Shown: positions 1 through 10,013, counted from the first letter of the stretch. The stretch is DNA of 64,000 nucleotides from Polaribacter sp. (GCA_029250685.1 JAQXEU010000009.1:62001-126000); one strand, 5' to 3'. Translations and numbers: made by a program. The notes: generated by a model from the letters alone, not told the origin.

Positions 1-342
1 TTACTCGAAGCATTAGCAAAATCCATCGGAGAAAAAACATATAAAATTAATTCAGAACAGCGAAAAAAACTCCATGTTGCTGCAGTTTTCGTAAATAACT
101 TCACAAATCATATGTATAAAATTGCGAATGATATTTGTGAGAAAAACAATGTTCCTTTTGAGATATTATATCCATTAATTGAAGAAACTGCAAAGAAGAT
201 ACAATCGATTTCTCCTATCGATGCTCAAACAGGACCAGCAAAAAGAAATGATGAACAGACGATAAAAAATCATTTAGAAAATTTAAATTTGCAGCAGCAA
301 GAAATATATAAATTGATTACCAAATCTATCCAAGAAAACTAA
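1..342 (+). CDS. DUF2520 / Rossmann-like domain protein, C-terminal part (5' truncated by window edge)
   Basis: Frame is open from base 1 (LLEALAKSIGEKTYKINSEQRKKLHVAAVFVNNFTNHMYKIAND...); the track ORF at 112 is an internal Met. Confidence 0.75.
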   Translation, partial: LLEALAKSIGEKTYKINSEQRKKLHVAAVFVNNFTNHMYKIANDICEKNNVPFEILYPLIEETAKKIQSISPIDAQTGPAKRNDEQTIKNHLENLNLQQQEIYKLITKSIQEN

Positions 343-344
343 GT

Positions 345-872
345 ATGGAAAAAAGTTACAAAGAGTTTTTACCTCAAATATCTACATTAATCTTTGATGT
401 TGATGGCGTTTTAACAAACGGAATGGTTACTGTTTTTCCGAATGGTGAATTGGTTCGTCATATGAATATAAAAGATGGCTATGCCCTTAAAACCGCAGTT
501 GACGCTGGTTTAAACGTGTGTATTATTTCTGGTGGAAATAATGAAGGAGTTAGAACTCGTTTACAAGGTTTAGGTATTAAAGATATTTATTTAGGTGCTC
601 ATGACAAGATTAAACAGTACAACGAAATTATAGAGAAATACAATCTACAACACGAAAACGTGTTGTATATGGGTGATGATATTCCAGATTTCCCAGTGAT
701 GAAATTAGTTGGATTGGCATGTTGCCCGAATGATGCTGCTCCTGAAATACAACAGGTTTCTAAATATATTTCTTACAAAAAAGGTGGCGAAGGCTGTGCT
801 AGAGATGTTATTGAACAAGTATTAAGAGTTCAAGGAAAATGGAGTGGGAATTTTGATGCGAAGTATGATTAA
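345..872 (+). CDS. HAD-IIIA family hydrolase, KdsC-like (3-deoxy-D-manno-octulosonate 8-phosphate phosphatase-like)
   Basis: LIFDVDGVLTNG and MGDDIPDFPVMKLVGLACCPNDA motifs typical of KdsC. Confidence 0.85.
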   Translation: MEKSYKEFLPQISTLIFDVDGVLTNGMVTVFPNGELVRHMNIKDGYALKTAVDAGLNVCIISGGNNEGVRTRLQGLGIKDIYLGAHDKIKQYNEIIEKYNLQHENVLYMGDDIPDFPVMKLVGLACCPNDAAPEIQQVSKYISYKKGGEGCARDVIEQVLRVQGKWSGNFDAKYD

Positions 873-954
873 ATAAAAAAGCGATATAATTTAAATGAAT
901 TGGAATCTCTTGCATAGGATATTGTTTAATTTTCAATCATTAAAAGTACTAAAT

Positions 955-1596
955 TTAATTTTTTTCCTCTAACATGGGTACAAAAGCAAAATCTCCTAAC
1001 TCATGTTTTTCAAATTCTTTAGCAGATTTCCGAATAAATAAAGTCATTATTTGTGTATGATCTCCAACAGGAATTAACAATTTTCCTCCTACTTTTAATT
1101 GACTCAATAAAGGTTTTGGAACAAAAGGTGCTCCAGCAGTAACAATAATTTTATCAAAAGGGGCTATTTCTGGTAATCCTTTATAGCCATCCCCAAAAAT
1201 CAATTTCTTAGCTCTGTAACCTAACTTTGGTAAGAATAAAGATGTTTTTTTAAATAGCTCATGTTGTCGTTCAATAGAATACACTTCTGCTCCCATTTCT
1301 AATAACACTGCTGTTTGATATCCAGAGCCTGTGCCAATCTCCAACACTTTATCATCCGTTTTTACCTCTAATGTTTGTGATTGAAAAGCAACAGTATATG
1401 GCTGAGAAATAGTTTGTTCAGCTGCAATTGGAAATGCTTTATCTTGATAGGCATGTGCTTCGAAACTAGAATCAATAAACAAATGACGTGGAATTTTACG
1501 CACAGCTTCTAATACTTTTTGATCCGTAATTCCTTTAGCCTCTAATACCGTAGCTAACTGTTTTCTAAGTCCTTGATGTTTGTGAGTATCTTTCAA
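955..1596 (-). CDS. pcm: Protein-L-isoaspartate O-methyltransferase
   Basis: ISQPYTVAFQ...VLEIGTGSGYQTAVL and IIVTAGAP motifs. Confidence 0.93.
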   Translation of the reverse strand: MKDTHKHQGLRKQLATVLEAKGITDQKVLEAVRKIPRHLFIDSSFEAHAYQDKAFPIAAEQTISQPYTVAFQSQTLEVKTDDKVLEIGTGSGYQTAVLLEMGAEVYSIERQHELFKKTSLFLPKLGYRAKKLIFGDGYKGLPEIAPFDKIIVTAGAPFVPKPLLSQLKVGGKLLIPVGDHTQIMTLFIRKSAKEFEKHELGDFAFVPMLEEKN

Positions 1597-1659
1597 TTCT
1601 TGGTAAAGTTTGGAGTTCTAAAAGTAGTAATAAATCCAAAAAAAATAGCTATAAAAGTG

Positions 1660-1667
1660 TATCTTTG
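1660..1667 (+). promoter_or_regulatory. Bacteroidota-type -7 box TATCTTTG upstream of the oxidoreductase
   Basis: Match to TAnnTTTG; places the REP-like hairpin in the 5' leader of 1790..2755. Confidence 0.45.
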
Positions 1668-1701
1668 TTCTCGTTATTTTTCAATAATAAAAATTCGGAA
1701 T

Positions 1702-1773
1702 AATTGCCTGTTCGAGTGCAGTCGAGAACTACTAGGCAATTGAATAATTAACCTCTCGACTGCGCTCGAGGAG
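1702..1773. repeat. REP-like nested inverted repeat
   Basis: AATTGCCT (1702-1709)/AGGCAATT (1734-1741) perfect; TCGAGTGCAGTCGAG (1712-1726) pairs with CTCGACTGCGCTCGA (1755-1769), 14/15. Confidence 0.7.
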
Positions 1774-1789
1774 ACAAAAATATATTTAT

Positions 1790-2755
1790 ATGCTAAAAGT
1801 AGGTGTTCTTGGCGCTGGTCATTTAGGGAAAATTCATCTCCGCTTATTACAACAATCAGATAAATACGTATTAGTAGGTTTTTACGATTCATTTACAGAA
1901 AATGCTAAAAAAGTTGCCAAAGAATTTGGGTATACGTTGTTTGATTCTGTAGAAAGTTTAATTGATGAAGTTGATGTTATTGATATTGTAACTCCAACAT
2001 TATCTCATTTTGATTGTGCAAAATTAGCCATCGAAAAGGGTTGTCATATTTTTATAGAGAAGCCAATTACTAAAACTGTTTTAGAAGCTGAAGCAATTAG
2101 AACATTAGCTAGTCAAAAACATATTCGTGGTCAAGTTGGTCACGTTGAACGTTTTAACCCAGCGTTTACAGCTGTTAAAGACATGATTGATTCTCCAATG
2201 TTTATTGAAACACATCGTTTGGCAGAATTTAATCCAAGAGGAACCGATGTCCCTGTTGTATTAGATTTAATGATTCATGATATTGATATTATTTTATCAG
2301 TTGTTAAATCACCTGTAAAAAACGTACACGCAAGTGGTGTTTCCGTAATTAGTGAAACTCCAGATATTGCAAATGCAAGAATTGAATTTGAAAATGGTTG
2401 CGTTGCCAATTTAACTGCGAGCAGAATTTCAATGAAGAATATGCGTAAATCTAGATTTTTTCAAAAAGACGCTTATATTTCTGTAGATTTTTTAGAGAAA
2501 ACTGCTGAAGTTGTGAAGATGAAAGATGTACCAGAAAACCCAGATGAGTTTGCTATGATTTTACAAAACGCAGAAGGCGTTAAAAAGCAAATCTATTTTG
2601 ACAATCCAGAAGTTGAACCAAATAATGCAATTTTAGATGAATTAGAATCATTTGCTGATGCGATTGAAAATGATACAACTCCAATTGTATCTTTATCTCA
2701 AGGAACAGAAGCATTAAGAATTGCACAACAAATAATTGATTGTTTCGATAATTAA
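1790..2755 (+). CDS. Gfo/Idh/MocA family oxidoreductase
   Basis: N-terminal GVLGAGHLGKIHLR Rossmann motif, IFIEKPITKT motif. Confidence 0.9.
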   Translation: MLKVGVLGAGHLGKIHLRLLQQSDKYVLVGFYDSFTENAKKVAKEFGYTLFDSVESLIDEVDVIDIVTPTLSHFDCAKLAIEKGCHIFIEKPITKTVLEAEAIRTLASQKHIRGQVGHVERFNPAFTAVKDMIDSPMFIETHRLAEFNPRGTDVPVVLDLMIHDIDIILSVVKSPVKNVHASGVSVISETPDIANARIEFENGCVANLTASRISMKNMRKSRFFQKDAYISVDFLEKTAEVVKMKDVPENPDEFAMILQNAEGVKKQIYFDNPEVEPNNAILDELESFADAIENDTTPIVSLSQGTEALRIAQQIIDCFDN

Positions 2756-2773
2756 CAAAAAACACAAATACAC

Positions 2774-3664
2774 ATGAAAAATATCGCCGTAATCGGATCA
2801 GGAACCATGGGAAATGGAATTGCACATACTTTTGCTCAATTCGGATTTCAAGTTCAATTAATAGACATTTCACAAACTGCATTAAATAAAGGAATCGCAA
2901 CCATCACTAAGAATTTAGATAGAATGGTTGCTAAAGAAAAAATTTCTGAAGCTGATAAAAACACTACTTTAAAAAATATCACAACCTACACTTCTATCAA
3001 AGAAGGTGTGCAATATGCAAGTTTAGTTGTTGAGGCTGCTACTGAAAATGTAGATTTAAAACTAAATATTTTTAGAGAATTGGATGAAGTTTGTCCTGAA
3101 GATACCATTTTAGCAACAAATACTTCTTCGATTTCTATTACACAAATTGCTGCGGTTACTAAAAGACCTGGACAAGTAATAGGCATGCATTTTATGAACC
3201 CGGTTCCAATTATGAAATTAGTAGAAATAATTAGAGGTTATAATACTTCTGATGAAGTGATGCAATTTACAATTGATTTGACTAAAAAAATTAATAAAAT
3301 CCCAGTTGAAGTAAACGATTATCCAGGTTTTGTTGCTAACAGAATTTTAATGCCAATGATTAACGAATCAATAGAAACTTTATACAACGGCGTTGCAGGA
3401 GTTAAAGAAATTGATACCGTTATGATGTTGGGAATGGCACATCCAATGGGACCTTTACAATTGGCAGATTTTATTGGATTGGATGTTTGTTTATCAATCT
3501 TAGATGTTTTACACGACGGATTTAAAAACCCAAAATATGCGCCTTGCCCTTTATTAGTAAATATGGTAAGAGCTGGTAAATTAGGTGTTAAATCTGGTGA
3601 AGGTTTTTACGATTATTCTGAAAACAGAAGAGCTGAAAATGTAGCGAAGCAATTTGCAAAGTAA
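2774..3664 (+). CDS. 3-hydroxybutyryl-CoA / 3-hydroxyacyl-CoA dehydrogenase
   Basis: GSGTMGNGIAHTFAQ, ILATNTSSISIT, GMHFMNPVPIMKLVEII, DYPGFVANRILMPMINE. Confidence 0.95.
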   Translation: MKNIAVIGSGTMGNGIAHTFAQFGFQVQLIDISQTALNKGIATITKNLDRMVAKEKISEADKNTTLKNITTYTSIKEGVQYASLVVEAATENVDLKLNIFRELDEVCPEDTILATNTSSISITQIAAVTKRPGQVIGMHFMNPVPIMKLVEIIRGYNTSDEVMQFTIDLTKKINKIPVEVNDYPGFVANRILMPMINESIETLYNGVAGVKEIDTVMMLGMAHPMGPLQLADFIGLDVCLSILDVLHDGFKNPKYAPCPLLVNMVRAGKLGVKSGEGFYDYSENRRAENVAKQFAK

Positions 3665-4308
3665 TGACAATTAAACTCTTATTAAAATTGATTTTTGTCT
3701 GTGTGATTGCTAAATCTTACGGACAAAAATCAAATAAGAGTTTTTTTACGCCAATCAAATACGGAATTCAGTTTTCGCAAGGAAATGAAAATAATTTCTT
3801 ATTTGATGATCTTGATTATTTCTACAGAACAAATACAATAAAAGGACAATTGTATTTTCCAATTACAAATTTCAAAACGATAGAAATTTATTTGGTTTTT
3901 CAGCCACAAATTCAGTTTGCTCAACATCAATTGTATAATGAGCAATTTGTACTTCCATCCGAAAATAACTATTTAGAAAAGAGAAAGCGCTTTACACTAT
4001 TAAAGAATCTTTCAATCACTGCAATTGAATTCAGTTTAGAAGCAAAAAAACAACTATTTAAAAGCTTTGGTTTCTTTTTACAAGTTGGTTTAGGGTTGAG
4101 TTATATTAGTACAGAAACAGAGCGTTTGGCTAAGGGTTTTACATTTATAGAAAACGGAACTTTAGGTTTTGATTTTCAAATGAGTTCTAAGTTTTCGATT
4201 CAGTTTTTTGGAGGAGTTGGACATGTTTCTAATCTTAATTTCCAAAACCCAAATAGCGGATATAACCTTTTTAATACTGGCTTTGGGTTTCAATACTCTA
4301 TAAAATAA
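3664..4308 (+). CDS. Putative acyloxyacyl hydrolase / PagL-like outer-membrane lipid A deacylase
   Basis: Signal peptide, beta-barrel-like sequence, C-terminal GHVSNLNFQNPNSGYN resembling the PagL H-S motif. Confidence 0.55.
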   Translation: MTIKLLLKLIFVCVIAKSYGQKSNKSFFTPIKYGIQFSQGNENNFLFDDLDYFYRTNTIKGQLYFPITNFKTIEIYLVFQPQIQFAQHQLYNEQFVLPSENNYLEKRKRFTLLKNLSITAIEFSLEAKKQLFKSFGFFLQVGLGLSYISTETERLAKGFTFIENGTLGFDFQMSSKFSIQFFGGVGHVSNLNFQNPNSGYNLFNTGFGFQYSIK

Positions 4309-4343
4309 AAAGAGGAAATTTCTTTCGAAATTTCCTCTTTTTA
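4307..4343. terminator. Bidirectional intrinsic terminator
   Basis: AAAAAGAGGAAATTTCtttcGAAATTTCCTCTTTTT between convergent genes. Confidence 0.9.
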
Positions 4344-4360
4344 TACATTATGATTAAAGA

Positions 4361-5491
4361 TTAGTCATTTCTTCTTCCACCATTATCATTGTCATCATCT
4401 TTCTTAGAAGCTTTATTCCAAATTTTAATTTGGTCATCTTTGGTAACACCAGAAAGTACTTCCACATTTACACCATCAGAAGTTCCTAATTTTAAAGTTC
4501 GTTTTTCAAACTTCTCTCCTACTTTTACTTCGACATAAGGCTCTTCTGTTTTTCTATCAAAACGTAATAAACCTTCTTTAATAGACAATACATCTTTTCT
4601 TTCTTCTAAAACGATGTCTGCGTTTGCACTATAACCTGCTCTTATAAAATATTTGTTATCTAAAGTAACATCCGCTTTAATTTTAAATTGAACTGCTCCT
4701 CCTTCTTCTGTACCTTTTGGAGCTATAAAATTTAATATTGCAGGAAATTTTTTATCTTCTATTGCACCTAAAGAAACTTCTATTTTAGTTCCTACTATAA
4801 GTTTACTAACTTCAGATTCATCAACTTTACCTTCAAAGATCATTTTTGTCATGTCTGCGATACTTGCAATTGTAGTTCCAGCATTAAAGTCGTTTGTTTG
4901 TGTTACTTGATACCCTTTCTTTACTGGGATTTCAAGAATCATTCCTGAAGCCGTAGCTCTAATATTTGTATTCGTTGTTTTTCCCAATCCAGATGTAGAA
5001 CCCTTTTTAATGATTTCTAAATCAGATTCTGAATTTGATAAACTTAACTTTGCATTATTAAAGTTTAACTCTGTAGATTCAAACTCTTGACGAGAAATTA
5101 CTCCTTTATCAAAAAGACTTTTACTTCTATCGTAAGAAACTTTTGCATTATTATATGCTAGTTTAGCAGATTTTACTCTACCTGTAGCGCTGTTTAACGC
5201 AGAAATATTTGGCACAACTCTAACTGTTGCAATCAAATCTCCATTTTTAACAACGGCTCCTTCTTCAACAAATATTTCATTGATAATACCTGCAATTTGA
5301 GGTTTTATCTCTACTTCTTCCAACGGTACAACTTTACCAGTTGCCACTGTTTTTTTAACAATTGTAGTTGTGAAAGCTGTTTCAGTTTCAAATTCTATGA
5401 TATTTGTTTTGTTCTTTTTACCGAACCAAATAAGTGCCACAATAAAAAATATTGCTATAATTCCTAAAATAATTTTTGCTCTTTTACTCAT
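4361..5491 (-). CDS. Efflux periplasmic adaptor subunit (MacA/HlyD-like)
   Basis: N-terminal TM helix, lipoyl-like halves (GKVVPLEEVEIKPQIAGIINEIFVEEGAVVKNGDLIATV), coiled-coil hairpin. Confidence 0.88.
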   Translation of the reverse strand: MSKRAKIILGIIAIFFIVALIWFGKKNKTNIIEFETETAFTTTIVKKTVATGKVVPLEEVEIKPQIAGIINEIFVEEGAVVKNGDLIATVRVVPNISALNSATGRVKSAKLAYNNAKVSYDRSKSLFDKGVISRQEFESTELNFNNAKLSLSNSESDLEIIKKGSTSGLGKTTNTNIRATASGMILEIPVKKGYQVTQTNDFNAGTTIASIADMTKMIFEGKVDESEVSKLIVGTKIEVSLGAIEDKKFPAILNFIAPKGTEEGGAVQFKIKADVTLDNKYFIRAGYSANADIVLEERKDVLSIKEGLLRFDRKTEEPYVEVKVGEKFEKRTLKLGTSDGVNVEVLSGVTKDDQIKIWNKASKKDDDNDNGGRRND

Positions 5492-5504
5492 AATTGTTAC
5501 TTGT

Positions 5505-6749
5505 TTATTCTTCTCTTAATGCTTCTATTGGTTTAACTATTGTTGCCATATAGGCAGGTATCATTCCTATTAATGTTCCTAAGATTACTAATAATAAAAA
5601 GGCTAATAATATTATTGGAATATTAACTGTTGGGTTTATCAAAATTGCATCATCTCCACTTCCAACCATTTTATCTAACCCAAATAAGACTAATGCTCCA
5701 AAAACGATTCCTAACATTCCTGCAACGGTAGTTAAAAATATTGACTCTAATACAATTTGCCTTCTTATACTAATTGGAGTTGCTCCAAGAGCACGTCTAA
5801 TTCCAATTTCTTTTGTTCTTTCTTTTACTGTAATCAATAAAATATTACCAATTGCAAAAACTCCAGCAATTAATGTTGCAATACCAACAAACCATGTTAA
5901 AAATTGCATTCCAGTTAAAAACCCAGTTACCTTACCTATTTCTACACCAAGGTTTATACTACCAAATGCTCTTTTATCATCTGGGTGTACTTTATGTAAG
6001 TTCTTTAAAGTTAAAAGAATATCAACCTCCATTTGCTCAATATCTATTCCGTCATTAGCTGTAATCATCATCCAACCAATTCTATTTCCTCTATTATATA
6101 CTTTTTGAAATGTTGAAAATGGAATATATGCTGTATCTCCGTCAAAACTAATTCCATTAGATCGTTTATAAACACCAACTACTTTATAGTTTATACTATT
6201 GATTTTAACCAATTGACCTATTGGCATTTCGTTTTTCTCAAATAATTGCTTGTACATTTCTTCAGAAATCACACATACTTTTGCGTAAGATAAAATATCG
6301 TTTCCGTTTAAAAAACGACCATACATTAACTCTTTCTTCTGAATTTTGTCTAAAACCGGATAATCTCCACTAACTTGAAAATTACCAGTTTTAAAATCTT
6401 TAACAATTAAATTAGATGTTTGACTTCTTGGAGCTAATAATTTTATTTCGTTACTATATTCGCTTTTTAATACTTCAACATCCTTTGTGGTTAAACTAAA
6501 TCTACGATTCTTCTGAAACCCTTTAAATGGAATTTCTGTTGCACGTGGAAAAATAAAAACACTATTGGTTGCGAAATTTCCAAAAATTTTATTAAAATTA
6601 TTTTCTATTCCTCTTGCTGCACCTAATAATACTACTAACAAGAAGATTCCCCATAAAACACCAACAATAGTAATTGCTGTTCTCGTTTTATTTTTACGAA
6701 TACTTCCGTAAATTTCTTGCCATGTATCTGAATCAAATAAAAACTTCAT
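5505..6749 (-). CDS. ABC transporter permease, MacB/FtsX type
   Basis: N-terminal TM plus periplasmic domain and FtsX C-terminal block (VKERTKEIGIRRALGATPISIRRQIVLES). Confidence 0.9.
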   Translation of the reverse strand: MKFLFDSDTWQEIYGSIRKNKTRTAITIVGVLWGIFLLVVLLGAARGIENNFNKIFGNFATNSVFIFPRATEIPFKGFQKNRRFSLTTKDVEVLKSEYSNEIKLLAPRSQTSNLIVKDFKTGNFQVSGDYPVLDKIQKKELMYGRFLNGNDILSYAKVCVISEEMYKQLFEKNEMPIGQLVKINSINYKVVGVYKRSNGISFDGDTAYIPFSTFQKVYNRGNRIGWMMITANDGIDIEQMEVDILLTLKNLHKVHPDDKRAFGSINLGVEIGKVTGFLTGMQFLTWFVGIATLIAGVFAIGNILLITVKERTKEIGIRRALGATPISIRRQIVLESIFLTTVAGMLGIVFGALVLFGLDKMVGSGDDAILINPTVNIPIILLAFLLLVILGTLIGMIPAYMATIVKPIEALREE

Positions 6750-6750
6750 G

Positions 6751-7980
6751 TTAATCTGCTCTTAATGCTACAATTGGTTTAATTCTCGCTGCTCTTTTTG
6801 CTGGAACATATGCTGCAATTAATCCTGAAAGGATTAAAGTAATTGTTGCTCCTATTACAATTCCTGGACTCACACTTGGGTCTTTAATAAAATAATCTTC
6901 AAGCCCATCATCTATGGCACTTAATATAAAAGTCCCTAATGATAACCCTAAATACCCTGCAATCGTTGTAATTAAAACAGATTCTTGCACAACAATCCCT
7001 ACAATAGATGAAGGTTGTGCTCCTAATGCTTTACGAATTCCAAATTCTTTAGTACGTTCTTTAATAACAAAAATCATAATATTACTGATTCCAATAATTC
7101 CTGCAATTAAGGTTCCCGATCCAATAAAAATGACAATAAAATATAATGCAATTACAAAAGAACCAACACCTTTGTTTGCTTCTGCCATATTCTGAATAGA
7201 TAAGGCACTTTGGTCATCTGGATGAATGTCTAATTTTTTTCTTAAATCACGTTCCATTTTATTTCCAAAAGCAATGGCTTCGTCCAAACTTAAATCCGGA
7301 TTATATCCAATAACAATTTGGCTAAGGTTGTCATTATTACCATAAATCATTTGAGCTGTAGAAACAGGCATAAAAGTCTTACGCTCTTCATTGTCTCCAC
7401 CTTCATCAGAAAAAACACCAATAACTTGATATGAGATTCCACTTACATTTATTCGTTTTCCAATTGCTGGTTTTTCTCCAAATAAATCTTCTTTCACCAA
7501 ACGGCCTATTACAATTACTTTGGCTCTTTCTTTTAAATCTCTATCATTTATATATCTACCTTCCTCAATAATTGTTTTTTCTAAAAATTGGTGATCTGGA
7601 TGTACTGCTTGTAAGGAATAATTATCTTGCTTAGTTTTGTATGAAATATTTACATTTCTGTTAACTCTAGCTGTTAAGTGTTGAATTTTAGAATCATACT
7701 CTTCTTTTACAAAATTGAAATCTTTATTCTTAAGTTGAATTCTTCTTCCTGTTTGTAATCCTTTAAAAGGTTTTGATGTTTTCCATACTCTAACAGACAT
7801 GATATTTGCTGCATCATCTGAAAACACATCTTTAAAAGTATTGCTTAAACCATTTACAACACCAAACAGTAATGTAAATAGTAAAATGGCAAAAGCAACT
7901 GTAAAACCAGACATTACTGAACGTAACTTGTTTTTACTTATGCTTTGAAAAATTTCTCTCCAACGATCTAAATCGAACAT
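6751..7980 (-). CDS. ABC transporter permease, MacB/FtsX type (second permease)
   Basis: VIKERTKEFGIRKALGAQPSSIVGIVVQES. Confidence 0.9.
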   Translation of the reverse strand: MFDLDRWREIFQSISKNKLRSVMSGFTVAFAILLFTLLFGVVNGLSNTFKDVFSDDAANIMSVRVWKTSKPFKGLQTGRRIQLKNKDFNFVKEEYDSKIQHLTARVNRNVNISYKTKQDNYSLQAVHPDHQFLEKTIIEEGRYINDRDLKERAKVIVIGRLVKEDLFGEKPAIGKRINVSGISYQVIGVFSDEGGDNEERKTFMPVSTAQMIYGNNDNLSQIVIGYNPDLSLDEAIAFGNKMERDLRKKLDIHPDDQSALSIQNMAEANKGVGSFVIALYFIVIFIGSGTLIAGIIGISNIMIFVIKERTKEFGIRKALGAQPSSIVGIVVQESVLITTIAGYLGLSLGTFILSAIDDGLEDYFIKDPSVSPGIVIGATITLILSGLIAAYVPAKRAARIKPIVALRAD

Positions 7981-7981
7981 A

Positions 7982-8677
7982 TTAAACTGCTTTTGAGTTT
8001 ATGTTTGTTAATTCATCACTAATAATAACACCATCTTTTAAACGGACTATTCTTTTTGTTTGTTCAGCAACTTCTTCTTCGTGCGTAATAACAAAAACTG
8101 TCATTCCTTCATTATTAATATCTCTTAATAAATCCATTACGTTATCTGTAGTTGTAGAATCTAAAGCTCCTGTTGGCTCATCAGCTAAAACAACTTTTGG
8201 TTGCGTTACCAAAGCTCTTGCAATTGCAACACGTTGTTTTTGTCCACCAGAAAGTTCGTTTGGCAAATGATTTGCCCAATCTTTTAATTCAACTTTATCT
8301 AAATAATCCATTGCAATTTTCAAACGTTCTTTCCTTGCCATTCCTTTATAATACAAAGGCAATGCAACGTTTTCTAAAGCTGTTTTATAAGAAATTAAAT
8401 TAAACGATTGAAATACAAACCCTAAGAATTTGTTACGTAAAATTGCTGCTTTCTTTTCGTTTAAATTATCGATTAACTGACCATTTAAATAGTATTCTCC
8501 TTCATCGTGTTCATCTAATAAACCAACAATGTTTAATAATGTAGATTTACCAGAACCAGAAGACCCCATAATAGAAACAAATTCACCTTCTTTAATGTGT
8601 AAATCTATTCCTTTTAAAACATGCAAAGAATCTTTTCCAATTGGATAAGATTTGTGGAGTTTTTTAATTTCTATCAT
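7982..8677 (-). CDS. ABC transporter ATP-binding protein (MacB/LolD type)
   Basis: Walker A GSSGSGKSTLLN, signature LSGGQKQRVAIARAL, Walker B VVLADEPTGALD. Confidence 0.95.
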   Translation of the reverse strand: MIEIKKLHKSYPIGKDSLHVLKGIDLHIKEGEFVSIMGSSGSGKSTLLNIVGLLDEHDEGEYYLNGQLIDNLNEKKAAILRNKFLGFVFQSFNLISYKTALENVALPLYYKGMARKERLKIAMDYLDKVELKDWANHLPNELSGGQKQRVAIARALVTQPKVVLADEPTGALDSTTTDNVMDLLRDINNEGMTVFVITHEEEVAEQTKRIVRLKDGVIISDELTNINSKAV

Positions 8678-8877
8678 CTTGAATGGTTAATTTTTTGCGA
8701 AAGTAAATATTGTCCTTTTAATAGCTATTAATGTTATGTTAAAGATTAATATCAATAAATATTTATACCTCTTTTTAATTACTTCTGTGTATCTGACGTC
8801 TTAAAGCAATATTTGTTACAAGAAATTCAGAAAATTTATGGAAATTTGTGAAATAATTTTTTTAGCAATCATTTTTT

Positions 8878-9306
8878 ATGATAAGTACATTTGACAAACT
8901 CCACAATAATAAAAAAATAGTGCTTTTTGATGGTGTTTGTAACTTTTGTAATTCTTCTATTTTAAGAATTATAAAAAACGATAAAAAGAATGTATTTTTA
9001 TTTGCTTCGTTACAATCTGAAATAGGAAAGCAAATTACTAATCATTTTAAAATTGATACAAGTAAAATCGATTCTATTATTTTAATTGAATCTAAAACTA
9101 GCTTTTATATTAAATCTACAGCAGCTCTAAAAATCATTAACCATTTTGGTGGATTATGGAACCTCTTTAAAATAGGTTGGGTTTTACCAGCATCATTTAG
9201 AGACTTATTTTACAATTATATAGCCAAAAATCGTTACAAATGGTTTGGTAAAAAAGAAAGCTGCATGATACCAACACCTGAATTAAAATCTAAATTTATT
9301 GAATAA
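8878..9306 (+). CDS. DCC-family thiol-disulfide oxidoreductase (DUF393)
   Basis: VLFDGVCNFCNSSI DxxCxxC motif. Confidence 0.88.
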   Translation: MISTFDKLHNNKKIVLFDGVCNFCNSSILRIIKNDKKNVFLFASLQSEIGKQITNHFKIDTSKIDSIILIESKTSFYIKSTAALKIINHFGGLWNLFKIGWVLPASFRDLFYNYIAKNRYKWFGKKESCMIPTPELKSKFIE

Positions 9307-9953
9307 TGAACAATATTAAATGTGTGATTTTTGATATGGACGGAGTAATAATTGACTCTGAATTACTACATAAAAAAGCCTATTATGAAACTTTTGTTTC
9401 ATTAGGGTTAAATGTTTCTGAAGAATTATACAAAACCTTAACAGGTTCTTCAACTATTAATGCATTTCAGAGATTGATTGCTCATTTTAATTTAAATGAA
9501 GATCCAAATGAGTTGGTTTTACAAAAGAGAAAACGTTATGTAAATTTCTTTGAAAACGACCCTACATTACATTTGGTAAATGGCGTTGAGGAAATTATAA
9601 AATATTTTTACGATAAAGGAATTACGCTTGTCCTAGCCTCTTCATCTGCAATGGTAAATATTGATAGAGTTTTTAATCGATTTGATTTAAATAAATATTT
9701 TACAGCAAAAATTAGTGGAGCAGATCTAGTAGAGTCAAAACCACATCCAGAAATTTTCGAAAAAGCTGCCATTTTAGGAAGCACTCCAAAAGAAAACTGC
9801 ATTGTAATTGAAGATTCTGATAACGGAGTTAAAGCAGCAAATGATGCTGGTATTTTTGTATTTGGGTATAAAAATCCTTTAGCAGCAGATCAAACCCTTG
9901 AGTATGCTGATAAAGTTATTACAAATCATTCTGAGTTAAAAAAATACATCTAA
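9306..9953 (+). CDS. HAD family phosphatase (beta-phosphoglucomutase-like)
   Basis: FDMDGVIIDSE, ASSSAMVNIDRV, IVIEDSDNGVKAANDAGIFV. Confidence 0.9.
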   Translation: MNNIKCVIFDMDGVIIDSELLHKKAYYETFVSLGLNVSEELYKTLTGSSTINAFQRLIAHFNLNEDPNELVLQKRKRYVNFFENDPTLHLVNGVEEIIKYFYDKGITLVLASSSAMVNIDRVFNRFDLNKYFTAKISGADLVESKPHPEIFEKAAILGSTPKENCIVIEDSDNGVKAANDAGIFVFGYKNPLAADQTLEYADKVITNHSELKKYI

Positions 9954-9987
9954 TTTTTTAAAATAATTACAATATAGTATTGCTAAC

Positions 9988-10013
9988 ATAAATATTAATC
10001 GTAATATTGCAAT
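9988..10013. promoter_or_regulatory. Candidate ArsR operator
   Basis: Imperfect dyad ATCGTAAT/ATTGCAAT immediately 5' of the arsR-like start. Confidence 0.3.

Noticed and set aside
1674-1892. Minus-strand 72-aa ORF
   Set aside because: Runs through the REP-like palindromes and the start of the oxidoreductase gene; no protein-like features.
6914-7195. Plus-strand ORF opposite the ABC permease, and similar antisense ORFs (8001..8270, 23541..23825, 2580..2900, 13096..13329)
   Set aside because: Each lies fully or mostly opposite a well-supported gene and has no recognisable motif.
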